Shown piece by piece: positions 1 to 13,268 of a stretch of DNA of 64,000 nt. This DNA is from Stomorhina lunata. Its lineage: Eukaryota; Arthropoda; Insecta; Diptera; Rhiniidae. The position numbers and the translations under genes were made by a program. How positions within the stretch are numbered: position 1 is the first letter of the stretch; every line of letters begins with the position of its first letter. The stretch is from assembly GCA_933228675.1 (NCBI GenBank), contig OW121744.1:115777600-115841599 (forward strand), in the 5' to 3' direction. The notes under the pieces are model-generated. The model saw only the letters and a program-made list of their open reading frames with translations. It was not told where the DNA came from and did no database searches.

Positions 1-420
1 TATGTGTTTTTTTTATCAGCTAAATATTTTTTGAAGCTTTTTTGCGACCTTGTATACTCTGGAATATTTACACAAAAATATGCGTTTTATATTTTTATCA
101 TGAGGAAGATAAATAAAGTTTTGTGTGTTTTTTTTTTGGTGTAAAATTTTAAAAATAGTGAAAAAGAAAAAAAATTCCCAAAATTAAATTTAATTGGACT
201 TAATATTCTACAAAAGGATTTATCTTAATACATAGAATTTAGCTGAAATAAGCAGTTTTGAAAATGTTTTATGTAAATTTATTAGTCTAAAGGTTTTAAA
301 GGGATTTAGGGGACCAAAAACAAAATGTAGTCATGTTATCACAATGAATGCATTAAACATGTGTAAATGATAAAAATTTGTACTCAAACTTAAGAATAGA
401 TAAAATCCAATAAAAAATAG
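1..420. other. AT-rich non-coding, no feature
   Basis: Only A/T runs and no open frame of note. It is probably intron of the minus-strand gene or DNA downstream of it. Confidence 0.5.
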
Positions 421-2640
421 TTACTTACATTCTTTACATGATGTCAATAATAAGTAAATAATGTAAATTTTAAATTAAAAAGTTAATATAACCTTAAAAA
501 TGTCTAAAAATACTTAAAATTCAATTCTTTACATTTTATACATCATGTAAACAATTATCAAATTCTAGAAATTCAAGATTAAAACTTCAAAACTCCACAG
601 GAAATGATTAAATATTATACATTTACAAAAATTTCCATTCTTTACATCATGTCAACAATAGGTAATCAATGTGGATTTTTAATTCCTAATTCAAAATAAA
701 ATTAAATTTTATAATAAAATATTTAAAATTCAATTATTTACATTATTGTATGAAAATACTTAAAATTCAATTCTTTATATTTTTTACATGATGTAAACAA
801 TTACGTAATTCGACAAAGCCTAGTTTAAAACTTCAAAACTTTACAAGAAATGACTTAATATCATAAATGTTCAATAATTTCCATTTTTTACATCATGTCA
901 ACAATAGGTAAACAATGTAAATTTTTAATATCTAAGTCAAAATAAAGTTAAATTATATAATAAAATATTTAAAACTCAATCATTTATAGTCATGTATGAA
1001 AATACTAAAATTTCAATTTTTTACATCATGTAAACAATTATCAAATTCCATAAAACCTAGATTTAAACTTCAAAACTCCACTAACAATAACTAAATATCA
1101 TAAATTTTCAATAATTTCCATTCTTTACATCATGAATATTAGATAAATAATGTAAATTTTTAATTCGTTAGACAATATTAAGTTAAATATGTAATGAAAT
1201 ATTTAAAATTCAATTTTACATTTTCATATGAAAATACTAAATATTCAATTCTTTACATTTTTTACATCATGTAAACAATAATCAAATTTGACAAACTTCA
1301 CTAGAAATCATTAAAAATCACAAATTTTCTTTAATTTTTAATCTTTACATCATGTCAACAATAGGTAAATAATGTAAATTTTTCATTTGAATATAAAAAA
1401 TATATCGGAAATGATAAGTTTGCAGATTTGCATAAAACACAACAGAAAATTGCTTGGTTTCAATATTGTCATCATGTCAACAATAGGAAAATAATGTAAA
1501 TTTTAGATTTTAAGGTTAAGATACATTAAAAATGCATAAAAATGCTTTACATTATTTTATATCATGTAAAAATTTAATATAATTTGCAAAAAAAGTAAAA
1601 CTTGGTAAAACCACAAAAACATAATTAAATATTATACAATTTTAATAATTTACATTCTTTACACCATGTCAACAATAGATAAATGTGGAAAAATTGTTTA
1701 AAATTTATCCACAATAGCTAAAGAACATAAATTTAATTCTTTACATTATTTACATCATTACATTCTCACATATTCCTTAACATTAGAATTCCTCTAATTC
1801 ATGTAAACATTTATCAAAAACTAGTTTAAGTCTTCAGAACTCTACAGAAAATGACTAAATATCGTTAAATTTAACATTATACTTTCTTTACGTCATGTCC
1901 ACAAGAGGTAAATAATGTAAATTTTACACTCAAATATCAAAATATACTCAAAATAATTTTTTTACACCTTCTTATTTTACATTTCAATATCCATTTAGCA
2001 TTAGAAAAGTGTAAACAACTTTGAGTTCTAGTTATTTGTATTATTTACATCATGTAAACAATAGGTAAACAATAAACATTTTGTACTACTTCAACTTTCT
2101 AACTTCAGAAATACATATAATCTAAAAAATTTGATTGAGTTTTTATTATTTACATTCTTTACGTTATGTAAACAATAGGTAAACAATATAAATTTTGTAC
2201 TAGCTTAACTTTATATTTTTAGAATTACATATAATATAAAAAATTTGATTGTTACCACTCACTCATTTGCATTCTTTACATCATGTAAACAATTAAGTAA
2301 ACGTACTACTTCAACTTTCCATCTTCAGAAATACATGTAATTTTAAAAATTTTATTGAGTTTTAATTATTTACATTATTTACATCATGTAAACCATAAAA
2401 ATTATGCACAACTTCAACTTTCTATCTTCAGAAATACATATTATTTGAAAAATTTTGTTGAAAACACTTATTTACATTATTTATATTATGTAAACAATAG
2501 ATACAAAATATAAATTTTGTACTACTTAAACTTTCCAGCTTCAAAAGTACATATAATTTGAAAAATTCGATTGTTTACACTCATCACAACATGTCAACTA
2601 TAGGTAAATGAGTTAAAATTTAGTTAAAACAAAGAAACAT
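421..2640. repeat. Degenerate ~240-bp tandem repeat with TTTACATCATGT core
   Basis: The block around TTTACATCATGTCAACAATA recurs near 640, 885, 1125, 1345, 1470 and 1665, and with CATGTAAACAATA spelling near 2045, 2165, 2280, 2380 and 2485. Spacing is about 240 bp at first, then about 110-150 bp. Between cores the text is similarly repeated (AATGTAAATTTT, CTTCAAAACTCCA). Copies differ at many positions, so the array is old. Many cores contain GTAAACAA, a forkhead-type site, which is inference from the consensus only. Confidence 0.8.
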
Positions 2641-2699
2641 TTCAGAAAAGCATAAAAATAACAAATTTTTATGGCTTGAAATATAAATGTTAAATTGTA

Positions 2700-3740
2700 A
2701 AAAACATTATAAACTTTCGAAACACCTAAAAGTATACCCCACATTTGTTATGTAAACCTTTTACTTTTTATAGATGTAAAATTTTATTACTTTTAGGAAA
2801 ATTATGTCAACACTTTTTTATGCCTTTTTTAATATTTTACGATATTTAAAAAAACTTGATTTTTATATCTGTTTTTTTTTTAATCTTCATTCTTTAATTT
2901 TCATAATTTATGACTTTCTTTAATCCACTATTTTTTATAGTTCAATACATAAAGTAAATTATATGACATTTGTTCTGAGAAAAACAAATTTATGTTTTCA
3001 AATATTTATATATATTAAAATAAAATTTTTATATGTATTTTAAATTATATCCCCCAAAAGTATACCAAACTTTTTGTTTCTTAAAATTTGAGTAATTTTG
3101 TAGAAAAACGTCAATCTATTAAATGATAATTTTTGTTGAGAGTTTCAAAAAGTTTTTATAAGCTTGCTCATTTTAAAATTTGAATTTAACTCCCAAAAGT
3201 ATGCCTCACTTTTTATTACTTAAGAAACTTTTAGAAGAAATATATAATATGAATTTTACTTGGATAATATGTATCGCAAAATGAAAACAAATCAATCTTG
3301 CTAAGAATTTGATAGATTTGTACAACTTTTATTATTGAAATTTTAAAATTTTTGATATTCTAACACATTTCCTGAAATGTATGCTATACTTTTTGTTAAA
3401 CAAATATTAGGAAATGACTTGAAAATATGGAAAAAACTTTTTCCATAACATTTGACAAATTTTTACATATTTTTTATATTGAAATGCAAATTATTTAAGA
3501 TTTCAAAACATTTCCTTAATGTATGCTATAACTTTTGTACAATAAAACTTACAAACTTAGTTCTGTGTATTAGAAAACAAACAAATCAATCTTTCAAATT
3601 GTATAATTTAAAGCTTAGGCAATTTCGTTGTGAGACAAAAATTTACCTAGTTTTTAAATATATAACAAATTTTATTAAGGTACAACTCTCTAAAGTATGC
3701 CACTTTTTTTTATTGCTTACACTTTAGAGCGATAAAATCG
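2700..3740. repeat. Degenerate ~150-bp repeat carrying CYAAAAGTATGCC
   Basis: Related blocks occur at about 2724, 3051, 3191, 3371, 3512 and 3688. Each has a motif like CCCAAAAGTATGCCTCAC followed by CTTTTT and an A/T run. The motif is the reverse complement of the inverted end shared by the small elements at 25094, 31263 and 34886. Confidence 0.65.
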
Positions 3741-4064
3741 CACTTTTTTACGAGAAAATTATTTAAATTTTGTTAGAAAATTGCAAATTTATCTCTATAA
3801 CAATAAAAATCGGAAAAACAAGAAAAAAATAATAATAGAAAAAATTAAAAGCCTTAAATGGAACCTTAATTTACTAAAAATATAAGACTCAGACGTTTAT
3901 TGACATTCACATTTTTTCAAGGAGGATGCTTGGAAGGTCTATGTCTTCTTTAGTAAATGATTGGGCAGTTCAAGTAACTAAAACATGGATTTTAGACTGA
4001 TCCAGATAAATTAAAGTGATCTTTAGCAATAGATACTACCAAATATTTCACATTGAAATACAAA
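3741..4064. other. AT-rich non-coding, no feature
   Basis: No open frame or repeat seen. It precedes the 32-bp array. Confidence 0.5.
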
Positions 4065-5245
4065 GAAAATTTAACGATCGTTGAGGTTTTCTTTAGAAAA
4101 TTTAACGATCATTGAGGTTTTCTCTAGAAGATTTAACGATCGTTCAGGTATTCTTTAGGAAATTTAATGATCGCTAAAGTTTCTTTAGGAAATTTTACGA
4201 TCGTTGAGGTTTCTTAGAAAATTTAACGATAGTTTAGGTTTTCTTAAGAAAATTTAACGATCGTTGAGGTTTTCTTCAGAAAATTTAATAATTGTTGAGG
4301 ATTTCTTTAGAAAATTTAACGATCTTTGAGGTTTTCTTTAAAAAAAATTAACGATCGTTGAGGTTTTCTTTAGAAAATTTAACGATCATTGAGGTTTTTT
4401 TTTAGAAAATTAAACGATCGTTGAGGTTTTCTCTAGAAAATTTAACGATCGTTCAGGTTTTCTTTAGAAAATTTAACGATCGCTGAGGATTTCTTTAAAA
4501 AATTTAACGATCGTTGATGTTTTCTCTAGAAAATTTAAGGATCGTTCAGGAATTCTTTAGAAAATTTAACGATCGTTGAGGTTTTCTTTAGAAAATTTAA
4601 CGATCGTCGAAGTTTTCTTTATAAAATTTAATGATCTTTGAGGTTTTCTTTAGAATATTAAACGATCGCTGAGGTTTCTTTAGGAAATTTAACGATCGTT
4701 GAGGTTTTCTTAAGAAAATTTTACAATAGTTGAGGTTTACTTTAGAAAATTTAACGACCGTTGAGGTTTTCTGTAGAAAATTTAAGGATCGTTGAGGTTT
4801 TCTTTAGAAAATTTAACGATCGTTAGAAAATTTAAGGATCGTTGAGGTTTTCTTTAGAAAATTTAACAATCATTGAGGTTTCTTAAGAAAATTGAATGAT
4901 CGTTCAGGTTATCTTCAAAAAAGTTAATGGTCGTTCAGGTTATCTTTTAAAAATTTAACGATCGTTGAGGTTTTTTTTGGGAAAATTTAACAATCGTTCA
5001 GGTTTTTTCAGAAAAGGTCGTTCAGGTTATCTTTTTAAAAGTTAACAATCGTTGAGGTTCTCTCTAGAAAATTTAACGATCGTTCAGGTTGTTTTTCCAG
5101 AAAAGTTAAAGATCGTTCAGGTTTTCTTTAGAAAAGTTAACGATCGTTGAGGTTTTTTTTTGAAAGGCTGAATTTCGTTGAGGAATTCTTAGAAAAACGG
5201 AGGATCGTTGAGCTTCTTTCTTTAGAAAAACTGACGATCAATAAG
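4065..5245. repeat. 32-bp satellite with palindrome AACGATCGTT
   Basis: About 35 copies of a unit containing TTTAACGATCGTTGAGGTTT, then a CTTTAGAAAA segment. The perfect palindrome AACGATCGTT lies in most copies. Copies vary by substitutions and small indels (GATCATTG, GATCGTTCAGG), more so at the right edge. There are no unique spacers, so it is not a CRISPR array. Confidence 0.93.
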
Positions 5246-6485
5246 TTTTTTTTTGGTTTTCTGGGAAACTCTATTAGACCCTCTTAAATCTGAACAAAGT
5301 AAGTAGTGTCTATACTCCAGGCAGCCATGAACTTTCTCTATTTGTATAGATGAGATGTTTTTTTTTTTTGTCACAAAAGATGGATTTCTTTACGATGTTT
5401 ACAGTTTTTGTAGTGAATCTTCTGTTTAGATGTTTTTCTCGTTCGTCCGTCCATCCATCCTTTCGTGTGGGTTCTATTACACAAAAGTATCATTTATTTA
5501 TTCATTTGTTTAGTTTTTAGATTTGTGGGGTTTTGGTTAAGAATTTGTCATATATTGTTAATAATAAATGGAGCAGACAAAGTAGAGTACTAAAGAGTAC
5601 AAGATATTTGTATAAAGGCAAGTTAATAAAGGTGGTGGCCGTAAAGTTGCAAAAGAAGAAAAAAAAAAAGAAGCAACACAAAATCAAGGCATTGAATTCT
5701 TAGCTTTCATCAGCCTCCATCATCATCATCATCTTCATACGAGTACAAGAGATAAGACACTCTGACACACATGTCTTTAGGTATTCCAAAGAATTACAAA
5801 AGAACGTGTTACAGACAAACAAGTGATGCTGTTACTGATGTGGAGAGTATTTGCATATTGTTACTTTTACTATTAAGTGAACGAGCGAATGAATGAATGA
5901 ATGAATGTCGTCTCGTTGATAATGTAAAAATGTTTTGTTCCCTAATAATTTACATGCCATTGTTTACAGCTACTAACATATGAATTCTGTACATTTGTAT
6001 CTACATTCAGTAGCAATTTTCATTTGTGGCCTGAACTTCAAGTGAAGTAATAAAAGTGTTTCAGGCTACTGACTCTTTTCACTAGATACTTGTAATATTC
6101 ATTACATTCCTTTATTCATATTTATTTAAATTGTTGAATATATCGGTATTGAAATGAAAACCACAATTTTGCTGCAAACCATAATTTTGCATATTGTTTG
6201 CATCAATCTTGTTGCTATTTATAATTATTTCCATCTTTTTTTCAGATTGTAAAAAAAAATCTTATTTTGCTGCATAAATGTCAGTCTCAATTGTGATGCA
6301 TTCAAATTGTTGCGAACATACATACATAAGTGCAACAAAATAATCTAGACATTATTCATCGCTTCCATATGAAATACTAAAAAAAGTTTCAAAACTATAG
6401 CATAGTTTTAGGGTTATAAAAAATATGGAAATTTTTAGATTTTTGCTCTAGTTGTTCTTTTCTTTTCTTGTTAAGTTCTATTTCC
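5246..6485. other. Non-repetitive intronic or intergenic stretch
   Basis: Higher complexity than its flanks, with a short CAT microsatellite near 5713-5735 and a GAATGAATGAATG run near 5886. No coding frame or splice-bounded exon was recognised on either strand. Confidence 0.5.
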
Positions 6486-9134
6486 ATTCTAGTTCTGTTC
6501 TAGTTCTGTTCTAGTTCTGTTCTAGTTCTGTTCTAGTTCTGTTCTAGTTCTGTTCTAGTTCTGTTCTAGTTCTGTTCTAGTTCTGTTCTAGTTCTGTTCT
6601 AGTTCTGTTCTAGTTCTGTTCTAGTTCTGTTCTAGTTCTGTTCTAGTTCTGTTCTAGTTCTGTTCTAGTTCTGTTCTAGTTCTGTTCTAGTTCTGCTCTA
6701 GTTCTGTTCTAGTTCTGTTCTAGTTCTGTTCTAGTTCTGTTCTAGTTCTGTTCTAGTTCTGTTCTAGTTCTGTTCTAGTTCTGTTCTAGTTCTGTTCTAG
6801 TTCTGTTCTAGTTCTGTTCTAGTTCTGTTCTAGTTCTGTTCTAGTTCTGTTCTAGTTCTGTTCTAGTTCTGTTCTAGTTCTGTTCTAGTTCTGTTCTAGT
6901 TCTGTTCTAGTTCTGTTCTAGTTCTGTTCTAGTTCTGTTCTAGTTCTGTTCTAGTTCTGTTCTAGTTCTGTTCTAGTTCTGTTCTAGTTCTGTTCTAGTT
7001 CTGTTCTAGTTCTGTTCTAGTTCTGTTCTAGTTCTGTTCTAGTTCTGTTCTAGTTCTGTTCTAGTTCTGTTCTAGTTCTGTTCTAGTTCTGTTCTAGTTC
7101 TGTTCTAGTTCTGTTCTAGTTCTGTTCTAGTTCTGTTCTAGTTCTGTTCTAGTTCTGTTCTAGTTCTGTTCTAGTTCTGTTCTAGTTCTGTTCTAGTTCT
7201 GTTCTAGTTCTGTTCTAGTTCTGTTCTAGTTCTGTTCTAGTTCTGTTCTAGTTCTGTTCTAGTTCTGTTCTAGTTCTGTTCTAGTTCTGTTCTAGTTCTG
7301 TTCTAGTTCTGTTCTAGTTCTGTTCTAGTTCTGTTCTAGTTCTGTTCTAGTTCTGTTCTAGTTCTGTTCTAGTTCTGTTCTAGTTCTGTTCTAGTTCTGT
7401 TCTAGTTCTGTTCTAGTTCTGTTCTAGTTCTGTTCTAGTTCTGTTCTAGTTCTGTTCTAGTTCTGTTCTAGTTCTGTTCTAGTTCCGTTCTAGTTCTGTT
7501 CTGTTCTAGTTCTGTTCTAGTTCTGTTCTAGTTCTGTTCTAGTTCTGTTCTAGTTCTGTTCTAGTTCTGTTCTAGTTCTGTTCTAGTTCTGTTCTAGTTC
7601 TGTTCTAGTTCTGTTCTAGTTCTGTTCTAGTTCCGTTCTAGTTCTGTTCTAGTTCCGTTCTAGTTCTGTTCTAGTTCTGTTCTAGTTCTGTTCTAGTTCT
7701 GTTCTAGTTCTGTTCTAGTTCTGTTCTAGTTCTGTTCTAGTTCTGTTCTAGTTCTGTTCTAGTTCTGTTCTAGTTCTGTTCTAGTTCTGTTCTAGTTCTG
7801 TTCTAGTTCTGTTCTAGTTCTGTTCTAGTTCTGTTCTAGTTCTGTTCTAGTTCTGTTCTAGTTCTGTTCTAGTTCTGTTCTAGTTCTGTTCTAGTTCTGT
7901 TCTAGTTCTGTTCTAGTTCTGCTCTAGTTCTGTTCTAGTTCTGTTCTAGTTCTGTTCTAGTTCTGTTCTAGTTCTGTTCTAGTTCTGTTCTAGTTCTGTT
8001 CTAGTTCTGTTCTAGTTCTGTTCTAGTTCTGTTCTAGTTCTGTTCTAGTTCTGTTCTAGTTCTGTTCTAGTTCTGTTCTAGTTCTGTTCTAGTTCTGTTC
8101 TAGTTCTGTTCTAGTTCTGTTCTAGTTCTGTTCTAGTTCTGTTCTAGTTCTGTTCTAGTTCTGTTCTAGTTCTGTTCTAGTTCTGTTCTAGTTCTGTTCT
8201 AGTTCTGTTCTAGTTCTGTTCTAGTTCTGTTCTAGTTCTGTTCTAGTTCTGTTCTAGTTCTGTTCTAGTTCTGTTCTAGTTCTGTTCTAGTTCTGTTCTA
8301 GTTCTGTTCTAGTTCTGTTCTAGTTCTGTTCTAGTTCTGTTCTAGTTCTGTTCTAGTTCTGTTCTAGTTCTGTTCTAGTTCTGTTCTAGTTCTGTTCTAG
8401 TTCTGTTCTAGTTCTGTTCTAGTTCTGTTCTAGTTCTGTTCTAGTTCTGTTCTAGTTCTGTTCTAGTTCTGTTCTAGTTCTGTTCTAGTTCTGTTCTAGT
8501 TCTGTTCTAGTTCTGTTCCAGTTCTGTTCTAGTTCTGTTCTAGTTCTGTTCTAGTTCTGTTCTAGTTCTGTTCTAGTTCTGTTCTAGTTCTGTTCTAGTT
8601 CTGTTCTAGTTCTGTTCTAGTTCCGTTCTAGTTCTGTTCTGTTCTAGTTCTGTTCTAGTTCTGTTCTAGTTCTGTTCTAGTTCTGTTCTAGTTCTGTTCT
8701 AGTTCTGTTCTAGTTCTGTTCTAGTTCTGTTCTAGTTCTGTTCTAGTTCTGTTCTAGTTCTGTTCTAGTTCTGTTCTAGTTCTGTTCTAGTTCTGTTCTA
8801 GTCCTGTTCTAGTTCTGTTCTAGTTCTGTTCTAGTTCTGTTCTAGTTCCGTTCTAGTTCTGTTCTGTTCTAGTTCTGTTCTAGTTCTGTTCTAGTTCTGT
8901 TCTAGTTCTGTTCTAGTTCTGTTCTAGTTCTGTTCTAGTTCTGTCCAAGTTCTGTTCTAGTTTTGTTCTAGTTCTGTTCTAGTTATGTTCTAGTTATGTT
9001 CTAGTTCTGTTCTAGTTCTGTTCTAGTTCTGTTCTAGTTCTGTTCTAGTTATGTTCTAGTTATGTTCTAGTTATGTTCTAGTTATGTTCTAGTTATGTTC
9101 TAGTTATGTTCTAGTTATGTTCTAGTTCTGTTCT
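6486..9134. repeat. 11-bp satellite, TTCTGTTCTAG unit
   Basis: About 240 near-identical copies of TTCTGTTCTAG. Rare variants include GCTC and TTCC substitutions and occasional loss of the TAG-containing part (TTCTGTTCTGTTCTAG near 7496, 8637 and 8863). The last ~150 bp shift to TTATGTTCTAG. The arrays at 12655-13268 and 54065-56957 have the same unit on the opposite strand. Confidence 0.97.
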
Positions 9135-11920
9135 TTTTGGGGTTTGATGTAATTTCTTTTATATTCTAAAACGTATTGCCTGCTTTTAGGAGCCCATGGC
9201 TCTTTTGTACAAAAAACTTGAATTAATGATTAAAAATTTAACTCTAGAAATTTTAAGGCAAATGGTGACAATTCGTTTTAGAAAAACTGCCTGCGTAAAC
9301 AATAATTTTATTTCAATCAATATATTTTGAGCCATTTGGCGTCAAAGGAAGTCCTTGAAAAGAATAGAAATAGGCTGGGGGGATTTATTCTAACAAAGAA
9401 CTTATTTTGTGTTAAAAACAAAAGTCATAGACACTAAAAAAACAATTTATAAACTAAAGCCTAATCCTCAACAACTGCCTATACAAGATAACACAAACGA
9501 AGGAAAAGAAAGAAAAGATTAGTTTCAGGCAGTAAAGCCATTAGAACATGTATTAAAAAAGTGTCTAAAATTATTTGGAGATTTCTATTTAATACCTTAA
9601 ATATACTTTGTGATATGTTTATGAAAAAAAATTACAATTTAAAAAAAAAAAAATTAAAATTTTGATGCCTTAAAGTTTCACTTTAAAAGCTCAATTTTTG
9701 TGCTTTCTAATATTTTTTTAAATGTAAAATTTATTGATACATGTAGTTTGAAGAGTTCTCTGTAGTTATCATTTTAAAGGTTAATCAAAATTTTTTGTTT
9801 AAAAAAGTTATTGAAGATTTCACACAATTACTGCCACATTAATATCAATCATACGCTTAGTAGGTCTTAAGATTAGAATTTATAAAAATTACATTTATTT
9901 TAGGAGTTTTGCTATTTTTTCTAATATTGTATTATTCTTCAGGTTCTATTCTAGTTAGGTTATATTTATTTATATTTAAAAAATTTTATTAAAAATTTTT
10001 ATTTCTATTTAAATTGCGATTATATTGAGATTTTACTTTTTTTAAAAAGCTTTCTTTTCAAAACTTATTTTCATTACTTTTATGTTTTTTTTTTATATTT
10101 TTTAATTAAATTTGTATTTATTATTTTATTTCATTAAATAATTGAATTGTAAGTGCATTTTGTTTAATTTTTTTTTTAACAATTTGTTATACTGATTTTT
10201 TCGAGAGATTGTTTCAATAACATTTTAATTAAACTAAACAAATTTCCACATTTGTTTATTATTGATATATATATTTCTTTTGTTCAAAATATTAAATTGC
10301 ACGCACTTTGTTTTAAAAACTTTTTAAATTTTTAATTTAGTATTGCCATTTTTGTTGATCATAGATGATATTGCCGCTTTTTTGAAAGGCCTTTACTAGA
10401 CAATTTGAAACAATGACACTTAAATGATTTATTACCAAAAATGGTTGAATTCAATAAGGAAAATAAATATTAATAATTATGATTTTTGTTCATGTTTGCT
10501 TTAAATTATTTCTAAATTATCGTTAGCGCGCGCGTAAACTTTTTTGTTTAGTTAGCGAGACACACACACGCTTTTGCTTTCGCCAAACGTAAAATTCTTG
10601 AGATAAATTTATGTTTTTATTTTTCTTTGATTTCAAGCGTCAAGTGTATGTTTTAAGTTCAACGTCAATTTATATACTGTTGCGAGATTGTAAACTTTAG
10701 CAACAGCAGCAGCAAAAAAACAGCAACACCAGCCAACAAAACCTTTGACAAATTTAAAAACATTTACACACATGGCTACGAGAACGCTGTAGACTTATAC
10801 ATCTAAATGGTTTTGCTGTGAAGTCATATATACAACTCTTCTGTAGTATATCGTTGTATTAGCAAAACAAAAACACGATAACACTTATACATTCACTTTA
10901 ATACAAAACAGAGAGTCATAACAGCAACCAAGAGAGAGTAGAGAAATGTAACGGCTTTAAACACACAAACAAACACACACACAAACTTATACATATAAAA
11001 GAAAACAGGATACGGAAAACTCTCTTAAAGCTTTAAGAGAATGAAAACAAGAAGAGCCTTAAAAATACAAAAACAACTCAATACAGAAACCCAATAAAGC
11101 AGCTACAAATACTAATAAAACCTTAACACTACAGAGAACTTTTTTTTTATTTAAATTCTATATTAACTAAAATTTTTCTCTTTTGTTGCAAACTCCCAAA
11201 TTTAAAATAAAAACAAAATATTTTATTTTCTTTGGCTTGTTTAAATACCGGCATTTGTTTCTTTATTTTTTTCAAATTATTTAATTTCTGTTGAGTTTAA
11301 TGCCTCCCGTTTGTGTCTCTGCTTAAACGAGCGGAAATATTAAATAATACCTCGTTTTTGTTAAAATATTCTTCAAAATGTTTTGTTTTAGCTATAAGTT
11401 TTTGTTAAAACTGCTGTCTGTTTTCTTTTGCTTTTTTTAATTTTCAGCAGAATTATAACATTTATTTGCCCTAGGGATCTAAAGAACAACAGCAGCATTA
11501 ATTATTAGTACTTTCCTAAATTAAGCCAATAACAAGAAAATAAAGCAACAGAATTTACATTAACAAAACTTGAAGCCAATAAAACTTTTGAATAAATTTA
11601 AATGCTTATATATATTATACAAAATATTAATATTGTTTGAAAAGTTTCATAATTTTTAAAATTGAATTAAAAGTTAGTTTAATTGTTTTATGATAATAGG
11701 AAAAATTTTCTAACAATTTTTGAAAATAATTTTAAAACCAACCAGACGTATGAGTGATAATTTGCTTAAATAAAGTATACGTCACATATGTAAATACAAA
11801 AAAATGGCTTTGGAAATTTATATCTAATCAAGGAGGAAACTAGAAGAGAAGAACAACAAAAGTAGTTCTACTAGCTAAAACAAAACTGGATAAGAACTTG
11901 AACTGTAAAAGAACAGAACT
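9135..11920. other. AT-rich non-coding stretch
   Basis: No coding frame recognised. A copy of the TTGCCTGCTTTTAGGAG motif is at 9176. A reverse-oriented copy of the ATCAATCATACGC motif (350-bp family) is at 9846-9862. From 10520 to 11130 the composition is richer, with GCGCGCGC, CA runs, CAGCAGCAG and a poly-purine tract. This could be regulatory but has no recognisable site. Confidence 0.5.
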
Positions 11921-12648
11921 ATTCGATTGTCTCGACTTTAGTCGATTTTCTTAACTATAGTCTAGACTATAGCAGATTGCCTCGACTATAGTCGATTGCC
12001 TCGACGATAGTAGATTGTCTCGACTATAGTAGATAGTCTCGACTATAGTCGATTGTCTAAACTATAGTAGATTGTCTCGACTATAGTCGATTGTCTAAAA
12101 TATAGTAGATTGTCTCGACTATAGCAGATTGTCTCGACTATAGCAGATTGTCTCGACTATAGTCGATTGTCTAAACTATAGTCGATTGTCTCGACTATAG
12201 TAGATTGTCTCGACTATTGTCGATTGTCTAAACTATAGTCGATTGTCTCGACTATAGTCGATTGTCTAAACTATAGTCGATTGCTTCGACGATAGTCGAT
12301 TGTTTCAACTATAGTCGATTGTCTCGACTATAGTCAATTGTCTAAACTATAGTTGATTATCTAGACTATGGTCGATTGTCTAAACTATAATCGATTGTCT
12401 CGACTATAGTCGATTGTCTCGACTTTAGTGGATTGCCTCGACGATAGTCGATTGTCTCGACTCTAATTGATTATCTCTACTATAGTCGACTGTCTCAACT
12501 ATAGTCGATTGTCTCGACCATAGTCGATTGTCTCGACCATAGTCGATTGTCTCAACTGTAGCCGATTTTCTCAATTATAGCCGATTGTCTCGACTAATAT
12601 TGACTATAGTCGATTGTCTCGAATAATCCCGACTTAAGTCGATTGTCA
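11921..12648. repeat. 19-bp palindromic satellite, copy A
   Basis: About 38 copies of TCTCGACTATAGTCGATTG. The core CGACTATAGTCG is a perfect 12-bp palindrome. Copies alternate with variants such as TCTAAACTATAGTCG. The array runs directly into the 11-bp array to its right. Confidence 0.95.
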
Positions 12649-12654
12649 CAAACT

Positions 12655-13268
12655 AGAACAGAACTAGAAAAGAACAGAACTTGGACAGAACTAGAAAAGA
12701 ACAGAACTAGAACAGAACTAGAACAGAACTAGGACAGAATTAGAACAGAACTAGAACAGAACTAGAACAGAACTAGAACAGAACTAGAACAGAACTAGAA
12801 CAGAACTAGAACAGAACTAGAACAGAACTAGAACAGAACTAGAACAGAACTAGAACAGAACTAGAACAGAACTAGAACAGAACTAGAACAGAACTAGAAC
12901 AGAACTAGAACAGAACTAGAACAGAACTAGAACAGAACTAGAACAGAACTAGAACAGAACTAGAACAGAACTAGAACAGAACTAGAACAGAACTAGAACA
13001 GAACTAGAACAGAACTAGAACAGAACTAGAACAGAACTAGAACAGAACTAGAACAGAACTAGAACAGAACTAGAACAGAACTAGAACAGAACTAGAACAG
13101 AACTAGAACAGAACTAGAACAGAACTAGAACAGAACTAGAACAGAACTAGAACAGAACTAGAACAGAACTAGAACAGAACTAGAACAGAACTAGAACAGA
13201 ACTAGAACAGAACTAGAACAGAACTAGAACAGAACTAGAACAGAACTAGAACAGAACAAAACTAGAAC
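12655..13268. repeat. 11-bp satellite, AACAGAACTAG unit
   Basis: About 50 near-perfect copies of AACAGAACTAG, the reverse complement of the unit at 6486-9134. The left edge has variants (AAAAGAACAGAACT). Confidence 0.97.

Noticed and set aside
4065..5245. CRISPR-like array of ~32-bp repeats
   Set aside because: Repeats are contiguous with no unique spacers, and the genome is eukaryotic.
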